From positions 11,860,001 through 11,924,000 of the forward strand of contig JAKSXM010000246.1 of the NCBI GenBank assembly GCA_022575985.1: 64,000 nucleotides of DNA. The letters are read 5' to 3'. The notes beneath the pieces were generated by a model that saw nothing but the letters and a program-made list of their open reading frames with translations, made no database searches and was not told the origin of the DNA. The position numbers and the translations under genes were made by a program. This stretch comes from Anagrus nilaparvatae (taxonomy: Eukaryota > Arthropoda > Insecta > Hymenoptera > Mymaridae). Every line of letters begins with the position of its first letter. Position 1 is the first letter of the stretch. Below, in pieces: positions 19,213 through 32,518 of the stretch.

Positions 19213-22200
19213 AATTCAGTTAGCAATTTATTATTGTTCATATTAGATAACTTAAATGAATCGAATCATTGTATTTAATTAAATAATTTACAAAAAATGA
19301 AAAAAAATTGTGAAAATTTGAAAAATAAAAAAATAAATGCAGAAATTTTTTCTTTGTAAAAAAAAAAAATCAATTTAAAAAAAGAGTAAATAGAATTTTT
19401 TTAAAAATTATTTTATTTATTTTAGATAAAAAAATGATATTCAAATTAGTTTCATTTAATTAAAAAATGCATAATTTATTTTATTTACTCGCTTATGAAC
19501 AAAATACAAATATTACTACTACTTTTTTTCAGTTAAATCTAGTTTTTCTTAAACAAGCAACTTTATCAAAGAAAAAAAATGCTATATTTGTTCTTTTATT
19601 AAAATTAATCATGATTTGTATACAAATTTTGCATAATCAAATTATAAGACAATATTTTTATTTAAAAAATCAAGTGATTATTATTATTGTTTTTTGACAA
19701 ATATTTGTAGATCATATAAATAAATGTTAAATAACTCATTGACTTTTTCTGGAGTTAAATTTTTAAATCATGCTTATACCTATTATTAAGTCCTAAATTC
19801 TAAAATAACGGCAAATTTGGTTTTTCAAAATTTTTATTTATTTTTGATTTTTTTTTTTTAATTAGAATTTTTTTTTTATCAGATCAAAATAATCTCGCGT
19901 TCTGCGTTAAATTTTTTCGACATAAAAATTTTTCTGACCAACTCATGTATTTTTGATTAAACTAAAAAAGTTTTTATGCAAAAATATTCTAAATTTATAA
20001 AAAATTCGAGACTACTTTGATTTTATGCACAAAAAATTTCTAATTTAATAAAAAAACCAAAGATATTTGAATAAAAATTTTGAAAAACATAAATTGCGTG
20101 ATTGCAAAAGTGATCTTGAAAAAAAATTATTATGTAATTCAAAATATTTTTAAATGTTGCAAAAATCTTCATTATCAACATTAAATTTTAATTAAGCTGC
20201 ATGTCCTTAAAAATTTATATAAAATTCAGTAAGATGTCAGGATTGCATCTGAAACTGGCGGTTAAAATAGCGGCTTAATATAGTAGAAGGAAAATCTTGA
20301 AGAAAAACAATCAATGCCTATAATGAAGCATGTCTGCTCGTAAGTTGCGTTTTACATTAATAAAATTGCAATTTATTTATTTATTCTTGGAAAAAATTTT
20401 GGCAAAAATTTAAATATTATACGATGATAAGTTAAGTATTATTAGAATGAAAATGCCTAATTAACGAATTGAGTGTTCTTATTTTCTTATCAATTAAAAG
20501 TGCATTAAGTCACGTAAGACAAAATATTAAATGACAAGTCTTATTTATGTTAATTTAAAAAAAATAATACGAAATTTTGTCTTTATTGCGCGCACGCGTG
20601 TTTTTGTAGGCCGGTTCATCTATTCTGGCATGTAAAATCAGTGTAAAATTTACTTTAAAAAAGTTAAAATGTAATAAGAAAAAAATTTATTTTGACAAAA
20701 GTGGAATAATTGTGATTTAATTAATAAATATTGTTTAAATTATTTGGTTTTTCGGTAATTTTTAAAGCTAAATTTGGCAAGAGTATGTGTTGATAAACTA
20801 TAAAGGGCTGATCAGCTGATTTTATAGTAAAAGGAAAAGTTTACATAAGTTTTTGTGTTGTGCCTTTTGAAAGGGATTCATATTGCTCCAAAATATTTGA
20901 TGCATAAAATGCAAAAAAGTTTTCAGTTTCATTCACGTGAATTTATAATTAATTAAAAAAATTAACTTTCTCAATAATTCAAGTGGCCTTGATAAAGTTT
21001 AATTTTTTAAAAAGTTAGTTCTTTTTGTTTTTATTATTATTTGACTATTAAAATTAATAAACAAGATAAACAATAAAAATAAAACTGGAGAATAGATTAT
21101 TTCTTCATAATCTCCTCGATAACAACGAGGAAAATTCAAATAAAACAATTTCCTTATGACGGATGAGGCCAAAATGTAAGTAGTAACAAAATGTAATGTT
21201 TATGTTTACTTAACAAATATATTTCGGAGTCGAAAATATTAGATAAAAGTTGTCTTGCGCAAATTTTGTATTAAAATATATCCACTGAATTTGCAATACA
21301 TTTATTCATTATTGACTATAATATATAAAGTTCATAGCAACAAATATTAAACACGAGAGTACAGCATCGATTTTTAAAAAACTTTTTTCGGAGCATTAAA
21401 TTTCAGGGTCATTAGGATTTTCTCTCTTCAAAATAATTCTAATAAAATGTACTCTATTGTAATTTATTGATTATTTAAAATTTTCTTTAATACATATTTT
21501 AATTATTTTTTATAGGTAAAATACTTAAATTTTATATTTTAATTATATAAAAACCACAAAATTAATAATAAATAAAAACTTTGTAATAAAAACATAACCT
21601 CGCAATAAAGTGTGTATTTTAATGATACACTGTGTTTATAGCCTGCTTACGTATAAAAATTTATAGTTTTTATTAACTGTTATTATATAGGTAATATTAA
21701 TAAAAAAATTATTTTTTCTTTCACACAGTCGTTATGTAATTAATTAATGATTATGTATATTTTTAAACAATATTTATTATAGCCATAAAAAAACGAAAAA
21801 AAAGTAAAATTAATTAGTAACACTATAATAATTAACTAAAAAATCTATAACTATTGATTTTAATTTAAAATTATCATTTTATTAAAAAATCGAGGCGTCC
21901 TTGTGAAGTAAATAAAATATATAGATAGGTAATATTATAAATAATCAAAAATTATATTATTATTATTATTTTTTCAAAAAAAATATGCTGTTTTGTTATT
22001 TAATAAACATAGAATATACCTACATCGGATGTTCTTGAATGTCTAATGAAGTATATTTTGTTTAATAATATGCAAATATCGTTACATATACTTGTGTATA
22101 AGTACCTATTTTTATTATTCAGAAAAAAAGTAGGTAGGTATTTTATTTTTTTAATAATTGTAAATTATAGATTTTTTTTAGAAATTTGAGTGTCTACCTA

Positions 22201-24210
22201 CGCAGGACTAAAGCACGATTTCAAGGATATTATTATTTCAAGATATAATATTAAATGAACGAATACCTATTTATTACATACACGTTTCAAAAAAAAGCTC
22301 ACTTAATTTATAGGTTAGGTTCTCTCTGAAATCAAAATAAGTCTATAACTTTCACTTTTTTTTGAAAAACAGATAAATAAAAGAAAATAAAAGTGAAAGA
22401 AAAATAGGTAGTTAAATCGATCTTTTCTCTTGAGAGTAGGTATTTTGAATATATATTTATTAAAAGCTACGCAAATAACTGCAGTGTGTTTAAAAAAGAG
22501 GATATATAGAAAATGTCGCAGGAAATCCAGGTCGACTTTATATTATTTTATTATTGATTTTGTCTGTATATGCAAAAAAACAGTTTTTTTTTTTTTTTTT
22601 TTAACGAGTAGAGACACAAAAAATGTGGTAAATTTTTTTATCTTATTCAAGTTTTATACCTATTTTTTTTTTTGTTGAAAATAATTGGTCAGTATTGTTG
22701 TATAGAATTCTGGTCGCAGGTTTGTTAAAAAGAGCAATTTTTAATGATTTACAGGTCCTACAATTATTCTCTAGTGTAGTTAGGTCCTTAATACCCCACT
22801 CAAAATAATAATTTTTGAATCCAAATTTCTTAAAAAATTACTTTAATTAATAATTAATAATTTATAAATGTCTTATGCACTTTTCTCACACAAAAAGTGC
22901 AATAACTGATAACACAATTTTAACTTCAAAAAATAGAAAATCTTGAAATAACCAGAAAATTCAAACTTTGTTTTTAATTTAATAATTAATTAAATTATTT
23001 TTAAAGCGCGTTTTTTACAAATATAAATTTTAATTAGACATAAGCTAACCCATTCTTATTAAAGAAAATTTAATTAAAAAAAAAAAAAGCGATGGGATAA
23101 TATTAAATGAACAGTTGTCAATTAATTCTTAATTTAAATAAATAGATTTTTTCTAGTGCAGGTACATAAAAATAGATAATTTATTTAAATTTTCTAATAC
23201 CTGTCTATATATTTCTGGATATTTTAATAAAATAAAAACTTTTTTTTTATGACAGTAATAAAATTTTCTTATTTTTCCTATGATAAAATAAGTAAAGTTT
23301 TTTAAGTTTTATAATAATTTTGTTATTATTATTATGAGTTAAGGAAAAAAAAATTTTATTTGTCTAATAAAAACGAATACATAAGTCTGTTTTATGAACA
23401 ACTGTATTAAAGTATAAGTAAGTATAAGTATGCTTTATAGGTATATAAGGAGAGGTCATGATTTTTGGGTCATTAAAATTTGGATTTACAATATTCAGGG
23501 GAAGGTTGTATCGACTACCGGATTTATTTATAAAAAAATATTTATAATATATAGAAGTTTTTAAATAAATTTTATGGTCCACCATGTTGGAAAAATCAAA
23601 AAATTTTCCAGCACCAAACAATTTTTTTCAAATTAAATTTTATCCTTGCGCTTTACCTTATTTTACGGTTCTTAGATCAATATTTTAATTTATATTTCGC
23701 CATCCTGGGAAAACTGGAAAATATTCCAGTTGTGAAAAACAGTCATTTTCTGTCCGAAGCAGAGCGTTTTGCCGAACTTCGGCACATACTTGGCCGGTAT
23801 TGTGGCCGGTATAGTTCAAAAGTGCGCGGGTTTTCCAGGAAAAGGGTTACAGAATTTTTTATCAGCACCACAAAAAACTTATGTTTCAATGGTATCTTTC
23901 TTTTGAATCCATGCACATTATAATACAGGCACCAGCCATATTAATCACGCCCAAAAATTAAATTTCTTTTTCCGAGGATAAAAATAGATGGTATTAATAT
24001 ATTTCGATTCGCTAAACACGAATCCGGGGTCCGTTTTGCGAATTTCGAGTGAATTTCGTGGACAAGTTTTTGTTATTAACAAATTATTGGCCAATTTTGC
24101 AATAATTTCTTAGTATAGCTGGCCTAGACTATTAGTACTAATGCCAGGCACGTATACAGAAATTTTTTTCAAAGAGGTCGAATATTTCTGGGTGGGAGGG
24201 GCAGTCATAT
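19213..24210. other. Intergenic, AT-rich, few features
   Basis: Starts with the MICOS gene 3' UTR. Most is AT-rich with A or T runs (for example poly-T near 22582). A CpG-containing patch lies at 20588-20625 (cgcgcacgcgtg). A GC-richer block at about 23695-24065 contains short palindromes (gccgaacttcggc) and repeated gccggtat. It looks like a transposon remnant, but I could not find paired ends. No gene was recognised. Confidence 0.45.
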
Positions 24211-24212
24211 TA

Positions 24213-24640
24213 ATGATAATAATAATAATTATTATTATTGCCTTTATTTGTATAAACAAAACTAGTTACACTCTTACATAGTTATTATTATTATTGTTCT
24301 AATTAATATATGTTGTTTAACTTAAATAAATAATTTATATATATAAATAAAATTCTATGAGGTAAAATTAGTTAATAAAGATATAAGTAATTAGATTAAT
24401 TTAATTTGGAATTGATACTGATTCATAAACGAAATAAAATAAATAAGTTAACCATATCAACAATCACTCAAAAGTCAATCAGTCAATATAAGATCAGTAC
24501 CTATGTATTCAAATATGTCAGTAGGGTTTTATTCAGTAGTCAACAAATAAATAAATAGGTTAAAATATGTAAATAAATGATTAAATAACAAAATTAATTA
24601 AAATTAATTAGTCATACTGTTGTTAAACAGTATTAGGCAT
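24213..24640 (-). mobile_element. Probable 3' end of a minus-strand non-LTR element
   Basis: Read on the minus strand, this ends in ...acaaataaaggcaataataat followed by a (TAA)n-like tail at about 24213-24236. The plus-strand element ends in almost the same way (ggcaaataaagattaataat...). I take it as the 3' UTR and tail of the older minus-strand element whose RT fragment lies at 27905-28330. The assignment rests on tail similarity and layout. Confidence 0.45.
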
Positions 24641-27600
24641 CTTATTTATAGAGATACTCAATACTGCCTTATTGCCTTTTTAAATAAATTAAATGAGTAA
24701 AAGTCACGAATGCAGGGAGGAATTTTGTTCCAAAAGTTTGAGTTCTTTACCTGAAACAACCTCCTATGACGTTATGTGTATTGCTGAAACTCGTTTTGGT
24801 CCTCAAATTAATAACCACATTATTGATATTTCTGGCTACAGTGTTTTGAGACAGGACCGCAACACACAAGGTGGTGGCATACCCATTTACATAAGAGAAA
24901 ACTTTAAGGCAAAGGTTTTGTGTTCATCAAAAACTGAACAGTATGGTAAACCCATGAAACCAGAATACTTGTTATGTTCTGTTTGGGAAGGTAACTCTAC
25001 CCCCACTCTAATTGCATTAGTTTATCGTCCCCCCGACGTTTCTATTACATCTGATATGCAACTCTTTCAATATTTACGTACTTATTGTTCAGACTTCAGT
25101 CATAAGGTAATTATTGGTGATTGGAATGCCAATTCAAGTGATACAAAGGACTCAGATGCTACGTTCTTGATGGATCTTATGAATGAATTATCACTTAAAT
25201 TGGTAGACACAGGTCCCTCGCATCATGGTGGTAAAGCTGACACTTGGATTGACTCGATTTTTGTTGACAATTGTGACTATATTCTTGACTCTGACCATAA
25301 TTTACCTACTTATCCAAGTAGGCACGAATTACTATCGGTTACTATTGACATTTTTTATCCCACTCCCCCTAAGGGTACTTACACCTACAAATGCTCCAGT
25401 AAGGTCACCTCGCACGACCTTAATCAACATTTAAATAAATTAGACTGGTCTCCTTATTTAGTAAATGATGATCAGTTTGACGTTGAACTAGGGCTGAACA
25501 AACTTACAAATAACATTCAGACCACTATTGACATACTTGCTCCGGACAAAACTATTGATCAACGTAAATCCACATATCCCTGGATGAATTCTGAACTTTG
25601 ATTGCTAAAATCAAAACGTGACTCAACTAACAGACGTTATAAAAGAACAGGGTCTAGGACTTTGCTTAATGAATTTCTTAAACTGGCGGATTTATATGAG
25701 GAACAGTCGGAAACAGCTCGTTGTGCATACATGCACAATCGTATTTGCAGTACTTTGGATGAGAATAAAAACTTTTGGAAGGAGATGCGTAATTTGGGAC
25801 TACTACCTAAGCCAAATGATGCTCTACATGGCTTCCTGCCTGAAGAGCTCAATGCTTATTTATCTAACATCTGTATTTCCCCTCATGAAAATCCTGATGA
25901 TTCCTTAAATATCATCAATAGTGCTACTCCTGATGGTTTTGCATTCAAGGAAGTCACTAAAAATGAGGTAATATTAGCTGTTGCTCATTTCCGTTCACAG
26001 GCTAGAGGTGATGATGGAATTCCTCAAAGCATTATTGCGAAAGCCCTCCCAACCATAGCTCCTTTTCTCACCAAGCTTTTTAACGTATCACTAGCACAAG
26101 GAGTTTTTCCAATAGGCTGGAAAAAGTCACGAATTTTAGCGTTGAAAAAAGTAGCGATACCATCTTCGCCATCAGATTTTCGCCCCGTTGCATTATTATG
26201 CTTTTTGTCAAAGGTCCTTGAGAAGTTGGCTCATGATCAGGTAGTAGGCTTCTTGTCTAGACATAAAATCCTGGATTCTTTCCAAGCAGGTTTTAGGAAG
26301 AATCACAGCACTCAGTCAGTACTGATAAAGCTTGCTGATGATATTCGCATGGGTATGGACAAGAGGCTTGCCACACTGTTATTGCAGTTTGATTTTTCGA
26401 AGGCCTTCGATAATGTTTCTCCATCTAAACTTCTTAAAAAACTCAGGGATATTGGTTTTTCGAAATCATCATTATCTTGGTTTTGGTCATACCTCTGTGA
26501 ACGATCAATGTGTGTGTCATCAAAATCTATAACATCAACTTTCCGCGATATAAATACTGGAGTGCCCCAGGGATCCGTTCTTGGGCCACTCCTCTTTTGT
26601 ATTTACATGAACGATCTTAAAGACCACTTAAGTGATGACATAACTTTCAGACTATTATACGCGGATGATCTACAGATATATGTCCAAGTTCCCACTGACC
26701 AGATTGAACAAGGTATTGCATACCTTTCGGAACGAGCCATAAAAGTGGCGACATGGGCTAATGCAAATAACTTATCTATAAACATAAAGAAAACACAAGC
26801 GATTGTTTTTGGTTCTTCTACCACAGTTAATTCATTTAAGAAATTAAATATTTCCAAAATTGTTATCAATGATAGTGGTGCTTGTGTTCCCTTTGTGGAT
26901 GAGGTTGTCAGTCTTGGTATCACCTTAGACTCTTGTTTGTCTTGGCGTCCTCAAGTGACAAAGGTGACCAAGAAAGTAAATAGCATATTGTATGGTCTTA
27001 GGCTCATCAAATCTTGTACCTCTGAAGCACTTCGTAAGCGCCTCATTGAGTCTCTTGTGATTCCCCATTTGGATTACTGCTCAGCAGTTTATTCTGATAT
27101 TTCTAATGAACTAAGTGGGCAATTACAGAGACTCACTAATTCAGGTATTAGGTACATTTTTGGTTTGAGACGACAAGAACACATTACATCATACAGGAAG
27201 CGTCTTGGTTGGATGCTTAACGTGACCAGAACTGACTACTTTGCATCCCTTATTATGTATAGAATTGTGCGTATGAGAGAACCTCCTTTATTATGCACTT
27301 TATTTGAACCATACAAATCAGACAAACCTACCAGAGGCCCCCGTAAAGACCTTAAGGTTACCACAGTACCCACTGACTGGGGTCTATACTCTTTTCAAGT
27401 AAAGTATGCGAATCAATGGAATTCGATTCCCCCCTGTATAAGGGATTTACCATCCTATTCTCGTTTTAAAAAGAGTATCAGACTTTACTTTCATAAATTA
27501 GAGAATGAACAATAGTGCTGGTGGCATTTGCAACAATCATCTTGAAATTGACTATGTATTATTGATGTTTACTATTTAACTATTTACTTATTTACTATTA

Positions 27601-27904
27601 ACAGTTAACTTTTAAATAGTCATTTTATTGTAAATTTTCTTTTATATAACTATATTTATGTACAGATTATATTTTATAACCATTCAGTATTATTTCTTTA
27701 ACTAGTTATTGTAAATTTTCTTTTATTTAATTTTAATTTAAGTAAAAAAAAAAAAAATTTAAATTTTTATTCTTATATATTGTAAATTATATTAATATCT
27801 ATTGATTTATGTATTATTTTATTATGTATATAATTGACAATTGAGTGTATTGAATATATTTTTGTAGTTGGCAAATAAAGATTAATAATAATAATAATAA
27901 TAAA
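24640..27904 (+). mobile_element. Non-LTR (LINE) retrotransposon with (TAA)n tail, 5'-truncated
   Basis: Encodes an apurinic-type endonuclease followed by reverse transcriptase and ends in aaagattaataataataataa at 27882-27903. A (TAA)n tail of this kind is typical of several I/jockey/CR1-group LINEs. No ORF1 is present, and the endonuclease starts just before its AETR motif, so the 5' end is truncated. The left boundary near 24640 is inferred from a loosely similar motif (aaacagtattaggc and aaacaagtattggcc) flanking both ends, possibly an aged target-site duplication. Confidence 0.8.
24693..27515 (+). pseudogene. LINE ORF2: endonuclease and reverse transcriptase with one in-frame stop
   Basis: One continuous frame is broken only by a TGA at 25599-25601. 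Upstream (302 codons) is the endonuclease: IAETRFG, RTQGGG-type loop, YRPP, GDWNANSSD, DSIF and SDHNLP motifs. Downstream (637 codons) is the reverse transcriptase. It has SDFRPVAL, QAGFRKNHST, the catalytic motif FDFSKAFDN (about 26388-26414), GVPQGSVLGPLLF, and YADD at 26658-26669. A thumb and C-terminal region with LVIPHLDYCSA and GPRKDL follows. The rest of the frame is intact, so the element is young or only recently inactivated. The clade within the CR1/jockey/I group is not resolved. Confidence 0.9.
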
Positions 27905-28330
27905 ACAAGTATTGGCCCCAATCATTTGTAATTGTGGTAGGGTCGTCTTTACGGGGACCACGAACTGGCCTATCAGGCTTATAGGGCTTGAAAAGTGGTA
28001 GCAAAATAGGAGGTTCTTATATTAAGAGAGATGAAATAGTTAGTACGAGTTGAGCTACTCATCCAATGCAATTTTCTTCGGAAAGCAGTAAAATATGGCC
28101 ATTGCGCCCAATGCCATGGATTGCAGTAGTCAAGGTGAGGGACCACAAGAGATTCAACCGGTCGGTTACGTAAAGTAATTGAAGTGCAAGGCTAGATGGT
28201 TCCAAGAAAATAAAGGACTTTATTGACATTTTTGGTAACTTGAAGTACTTGAGGACTCCATGAAAGAGTACTACCAAGTTTTACCCCTAGACTAGTTATA
28301 ACATCAACAAACGGAACCTTGTCAATTATG
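27905..28330 (-). pseudogene. Decayed LINE reverse-transcriptase fragment on the minus strand
   Basis: Minus-strand translation matches the C-terminal RT region of the neighbouring plus-strand LINE piece by piece: LGSTLSWSPQV (compare LGITLDSCLSWRPQV), ESLVVPHLDYCNP, FRRKLHW, REPPI-like EPPILLPLFKPYK, DRPVRGPRKDD and NDWGQY. Stops, a frameshift and internal deletions show that it is old. It begins exactly at the tail of the plus-strand element, as expected if the younger LINE inserted into it. Confidence 0.82.
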
Positions 28331-29669
28331 TTTTAAAATCCTTTAATAACAATAAGAATTTTTTTTTAAATAAAATAAATATTTGCTTTTTATCTTAAAT
28401 TGTTTAAAGTAATATTTCTTAATAAGCAATTTAAAATTTTTGGGAGATTAAGGAAAAAATATTGCTATTTTTACTTAAAATGATCATTTCAGTTAAAATT
28501 AGAATTAACGATTTTCTGTATAGCTAACAAATAATTACCTTACAATTTTTCTTTTATAACCTAATATGTTTTCTTAAAAACTTTAAGTTTATTTATAATA
28601 AAATTTAAAAATTTATTATAAATTCTACCTATTAAAAATTAAAATTTCCATTTATTTTATTGATAAATTTAACGATAGCACCAAATTTTACAATTTTAAA
28701 TTTTAAATTTATTATTAGTTTTTTTAAAACTAAAATAAATCAATCCAAATTCAAGATTTATTAAAATGTATTTTATTGAAAATTGAGTTTTCCTTTCTCA
28801 CATAAAATTGAAAAATTAATAATAATTTTAAATTTTATATTAAAAAACTTTTTTTAAGAATTTTTTGAATAAAAAATATTTTTATTTATAAATATGTAAT
28901 AAATATTTTTAAATGTAAATTATTTTTAAATAAAATTCGCACTAACTATTATTGAAGAAAAACTTTTTTCTTCATATTAAAATACAAAAATTTTATGTAT
29001 ATTGGAAAATAAAAAGTTTTTTTTTTTCAATGAATAAAAAACAAGCTTAAGAAAGTTATGGTAGTACTTGAATAAATTTTTTTTTTATACTTGAAATTTT
29101 GAAAAACTTTTTGCTTTTCACAGCAGAGTCAAAAATGATTTTTAAAAAGTTGTTTTTTTTTGAATTTTATCTACTGATGTGTATGTATTAAATAAATGAA
29201 ATTCTGAAATTATTGTATTTTGGTTACTGTAATATGCCAAATGTTTCATTTCTAATTTTTAAACCTCCTAATATTTCCAAATATTTTAATATAAATCCAT
29301 AGAGATATTGTACCACACGGTAAAGCTGCTTTGCGTGAATATTCAACCATTTGGTTGAATTTCGCAGTTTTTGGTTTATTAAAATAAAATTTTAATAAAT
29401 TGATTAAAAATTCAACCAAAAACTGCGAAATTCAACCAATTGGTTTACTTTTCAACCAAAAGCTAAAATACAAAATAAAAACGATGTTCTTATAACACAG
29501 GGTAAAAAATGATCAGGGCAATGATAATTTTATAATTTAATTGGTAATTAGTGATTTTTGTTTTTTTTTTTTATTTTCATTTTTCAATCATCAAAATGAC
29601 TGCTTAAAATAAAAACTTCGAACTGTCGCGTCGAGCTTATTGGAGTACCATATTTTTATCCGAGGTCGT
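28331..29669. other. AT-rich intergenic sequence with one hairpin
   Basis: No gene recognised. The only structure is the hairpin at 29339-29462, listed separately. The 80 bp before 29670 match, in reverse complement, sequence at about 40826-40905 beyond the other arm of the inverted duplication. Confidence 0.5.
29339..29462. repeat. Hairpin element with ATTCAACCA palindromes
   Basis: The arm at 29341-29377 (attcaaccatttggttgaat, then ttcgcagttttt) pairs with 29409-29446 across an AT-rich loop. Each arm also contains the smaller palindrome ATTCAACCA/TGGTTGAAT. This is a MITE-like structure; no family was recognised. Confidence 0.6.
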
Positions 29670-30350
29670 AAAAATAAAGATCAGTTTTGCCTCGGATAGT
29701 AATTTACGTGCGATCTGGAGCTTTTTTGGTTCATTCTTTATTACGGGCTTCTAAAATTTTCCTGCATCAGTTGCGAGAGATCATGACTTTTTCGTCGAAA
29801 TAGGTACATTCTAGATAAAACATTACCTCTAACCATAGCGTCATAATAAACTCACATAAAAATCATTAAATTTAAATTAATCAGAAAATACCTAATTTTT
29901 TTAATAATCAAAGTCAATTGCGCGTATTGGCAATTACTGGAAATGAAAAATTTAATTAAAAAAAAAGTAAATTCTGAATCTCAATGGTCGAATTTATGTT
30001 TTTTGTCAGTTTATTACTGCCAAAATTTAATTAGTCATATCTTTCCAAACTGTTAGTTATTAGGGCGAATTAATTGAAATTTTGGATTTAGGTTCAGAAA
30101 TTTGCCATACAAAATTTTAATGTTTTGTTAATTTTACATTTTCCAGAAAATGAAAATTTTTTTTTTGGACCGTTTTTCGCAAAGAATTTAAACACAAATA
30201 CAAAATTTTATTTTTGTTTTTCGTAAAAAATTCTCCATTTTGGACGAAAGAAGTAATACCAAAACTAATTATCTAAGTCAAGCAATTTTACGTTTTCTGA
30301 TTATAATAATTTGATATAAAAGCAGAATTAACTTTTTGAGGTATGCTTAC

Positions 30351-30425
30351 ACCAAAATTTTTGAATATACCATCCACCGCACCTCCAAATCCACGGTACA
30401 CTTCACTTGCAATCCTTCCTAGCCC
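30351..30425 (-). pseudogene. Diverged extra exon 2 (exon 2'), copy 1
   Basis: A 75-nt open block with the same flanks as exon 2 (gtag acceptor, gtaagc donor, matching introns). It encodes GLGRIASEVYRGFGGAVDGI plus FKNFG instead of exon 2's GLGRMVVELFEGTG... There is no matching signal-peptide or terminal exon beside it, so it is a leftover of a tandem paralogue or an alternative exon 2 spliced past the stop-bearing exon. It is identical to 39141-39215. Confidence 0.6.
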
Positions 30426-30869
30426 CTACCAAAGTTGCAAATTTTACTGTAAAGACATTCTTTTACAAATATGCATAATTAAGTCGGATAGGTTGACATT
30501 TTTTAATTTTAGGAATAACAAGATATCAAACAATCAAACAATAGGGTGTAAGAAAAATCTATAATAGTATAAATATAATAATAAATAATATACACATACA
30601 GATAAATATAAGACAGAAATAGTGGCATTAAAAAAAAGCGAACGCGCATACTCCGCTTATTGAGGATTCTATGCCAGAATTTCAGGCATAAATACCACGT
30701 GACAGTTTAAAATGTTGAACGTTGAAAAATTTTTTTTAAATTAATTTTCATCAAATAAAGAAAACAATAAGTCAAAATAATTTTAAATTTTATTTATTTA
30801 TTCACAAGAAAAAAATTACATATTTTTCAGTGTTTTTTTAATCATTTTATTTCTGGACGAATTCTGTGA

Positions 30870-31812
30870 TTATCCAAACACTCTGCCCATAGTATCTTTT
30901 ACTCCTTTGACAGTTCTTCCTGCAAAATTCTGTTTAAAAAAAAATTTATTTTATCAATTTTTTGTGATTTTGCATTATTATCTTAAAACCAGTTTTACGT
31001 TTGACTAAAATTTATTAAATATTCTCGTTTGCCGAATGTGTGTATTTTGTTAGTTTATTACTGCCAAAAATTAATTAGTCACATCTTTCCAAACTGTTAG
31101 TTGTTAGGGCGAATTAATTGAAATTTTGGATTTGGGTTGAGAAATTTGCGATACAAAATTTGAATGTTTGTTAGTTTTACATTTTCCAGAAAATGAAAAA
31201 CTTTTTTTTCGGACCGTAACATCTGATTATAATAATTTGAAATAAAAGCAGAATTAACTGTTCGAGGTATACTTACACCCATATTATCCATTACACCTTC
31301 CCCCATATCTCCAGTTCCTTCAAATAGTTCTACTACCATCCTTCCTAATCCCTACCAAAGTTGCAAATTTTACAGTAAAGAAATTCTTTTACAAATATGC
31401 ATAATTAAGTCGCGTTGCTTGAAATTATTTAATTTTTAGAATAACAACATTTTACACAATCAACCAATAGGGTGTAAAAAAACCAGCAGAGTTTTTCTCA
31501 AGTTTCATTCATTAAATTGTAAGCTTAGAAAAAAAAATTTCAAAATTTTACGTCTTGCTTGAAATTTTAAGCGGATTCTCTGAAATTTCAAGCACAGCAA
31601 CTTAATTTGATTTTTAAATTCCTTACATTGAATTCGTGCCTATTCCTGTGCCTTTCCTCACTTTCATCACTATCGTAAAATTGGCTTTCAGAACTTCCGG
31701 AATGGCGTTGACGACTTCCGGGACCTTCATGTCTTTTAGGTCCAGCAGCACAAATATTAAATAATACAGCAAAGATGGCGACTAATAGAAATGCACGCAT
31801 GATTCCGTTCAT
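30870..31812 (-). CDS. Small secreted peptide gene, copy 1 (3 coding exons)
   Basis: Coding exons on the minus strand: 31812-31627, 31351-31277, 30929-30870 (186+75+60 nt), all in phase 0, giving 106 residues. Residues 1-23 are a signal peptide (AFLLVAIFAVLFNICAA, probable cut before GPKR). The mature part has no cysteine. It starts with a His/Arg/Gly/Ser-rich stretch, passes through an acidic SQFYDSDESEE run and ends in an amphipathic Gly/Met/Val-rich region closing with GRVFG. The final Gly could donate a C-terminal amide. A 5' UTR intron ends just before the ATG. I recognise no family. Layout suggests an abundantly secreted effector, venom or salivary product, which is inference only. Confidence 0.85.
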
Positions 31813-31973
31813 TTTAATTCGAAATCTTAAAAATAATTCAAAATTATTTAATGTTAGAATTAAAAAAAAAGATTCTTTTAAATAATTTTACAGTTTACTT
31901 ACTGAAATATCCTTGGGTTGTATTTCTTGTGATTGCTGAAACTGTTATGATTTTAAAGTTTGCCAAATTCAGT

Positions 31974-31980
31974 TTATATA
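31974..31980 (-). promoter_or_regulatory. TATA box of peptide gene copy 1
   Basis: TATATAA on the minus strand lies about 70 nt upstream of a short 5' UTR exon that ends at the GTAAGT donor at 31903-31898. It is conserved at the same place in all three copies. Confidence 0.7.
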
Positions 31981-32518
31981 CAATTTTGAACAAAATTAAT
32001 TATTCTTAAATAAATGCAAAAACATGAAAATTTTTATTGAAAATTATACTTTATTACCAAACTAATTTATTCGTCGTCATGAAGTTTATTATTTAAACTG
32101 AAAACAATTAAATTAATTAATAAATTTTTTACTTGATTTTTGTTCTTTTATCAATTAATTTTTTGTATAGAATCATTTTTTTTTATACTACTGATAACTC
32201 AAGTAAAAAAGTTGTATCCACATTGCATACGAATTGTATCCAAACATGTGTGTCCACTTGGATAAAAAAATAGAACATTCCATGCCGGATACAAAAAATG
32301 ACTGCAAAGATTTTTCGATTGACGAAAAAGAATTAACGATGTAAGAAGAAGTAAGAAGTAGAAAAATAATTTAAAAGTATATTTAATAATAAATTTTATT
32401 GTCTGGAAATGGTCGTTATTCCTAAAAAAATATTATTGTTACCATAGATAAATTATTTTTTTCTTGTACTTGTATTATATCCTTTTTTTTAATAAATTTC
32501 ACGGCGAGCTTGAAACGA

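Noticed and set aside
19467..19697. 76-codon ORF after the MICOS gene
   Set aside because: AT-driven composition (Leu, Ile, Phe, Gln) with no splice or homology signal. Likely 3' UTR or intergenic.
24213..24236. Microsatellite (ATA)n/(TTA)n as a stand-alone repeat
   Set aside because: Better explained as the tail of the minus-strand LINE, given the adjacent caaataaagg motif.
30343..30564. 73-codon plus-strand ORF (and its twin at 39002-39223 minus)
   Set aside because: It is the antisense of exon 2' and its introns. The splice-flanked sense reading explains the conservation.
31097..31276. Continuation of the exon 2 ORF past MDNMG into VSIPRTVNS...
   Set aside because: This is read-through into the intron. 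A gtaagt donor sits exactly after MDNMG, and the in-phase terminal exon lies downstream.
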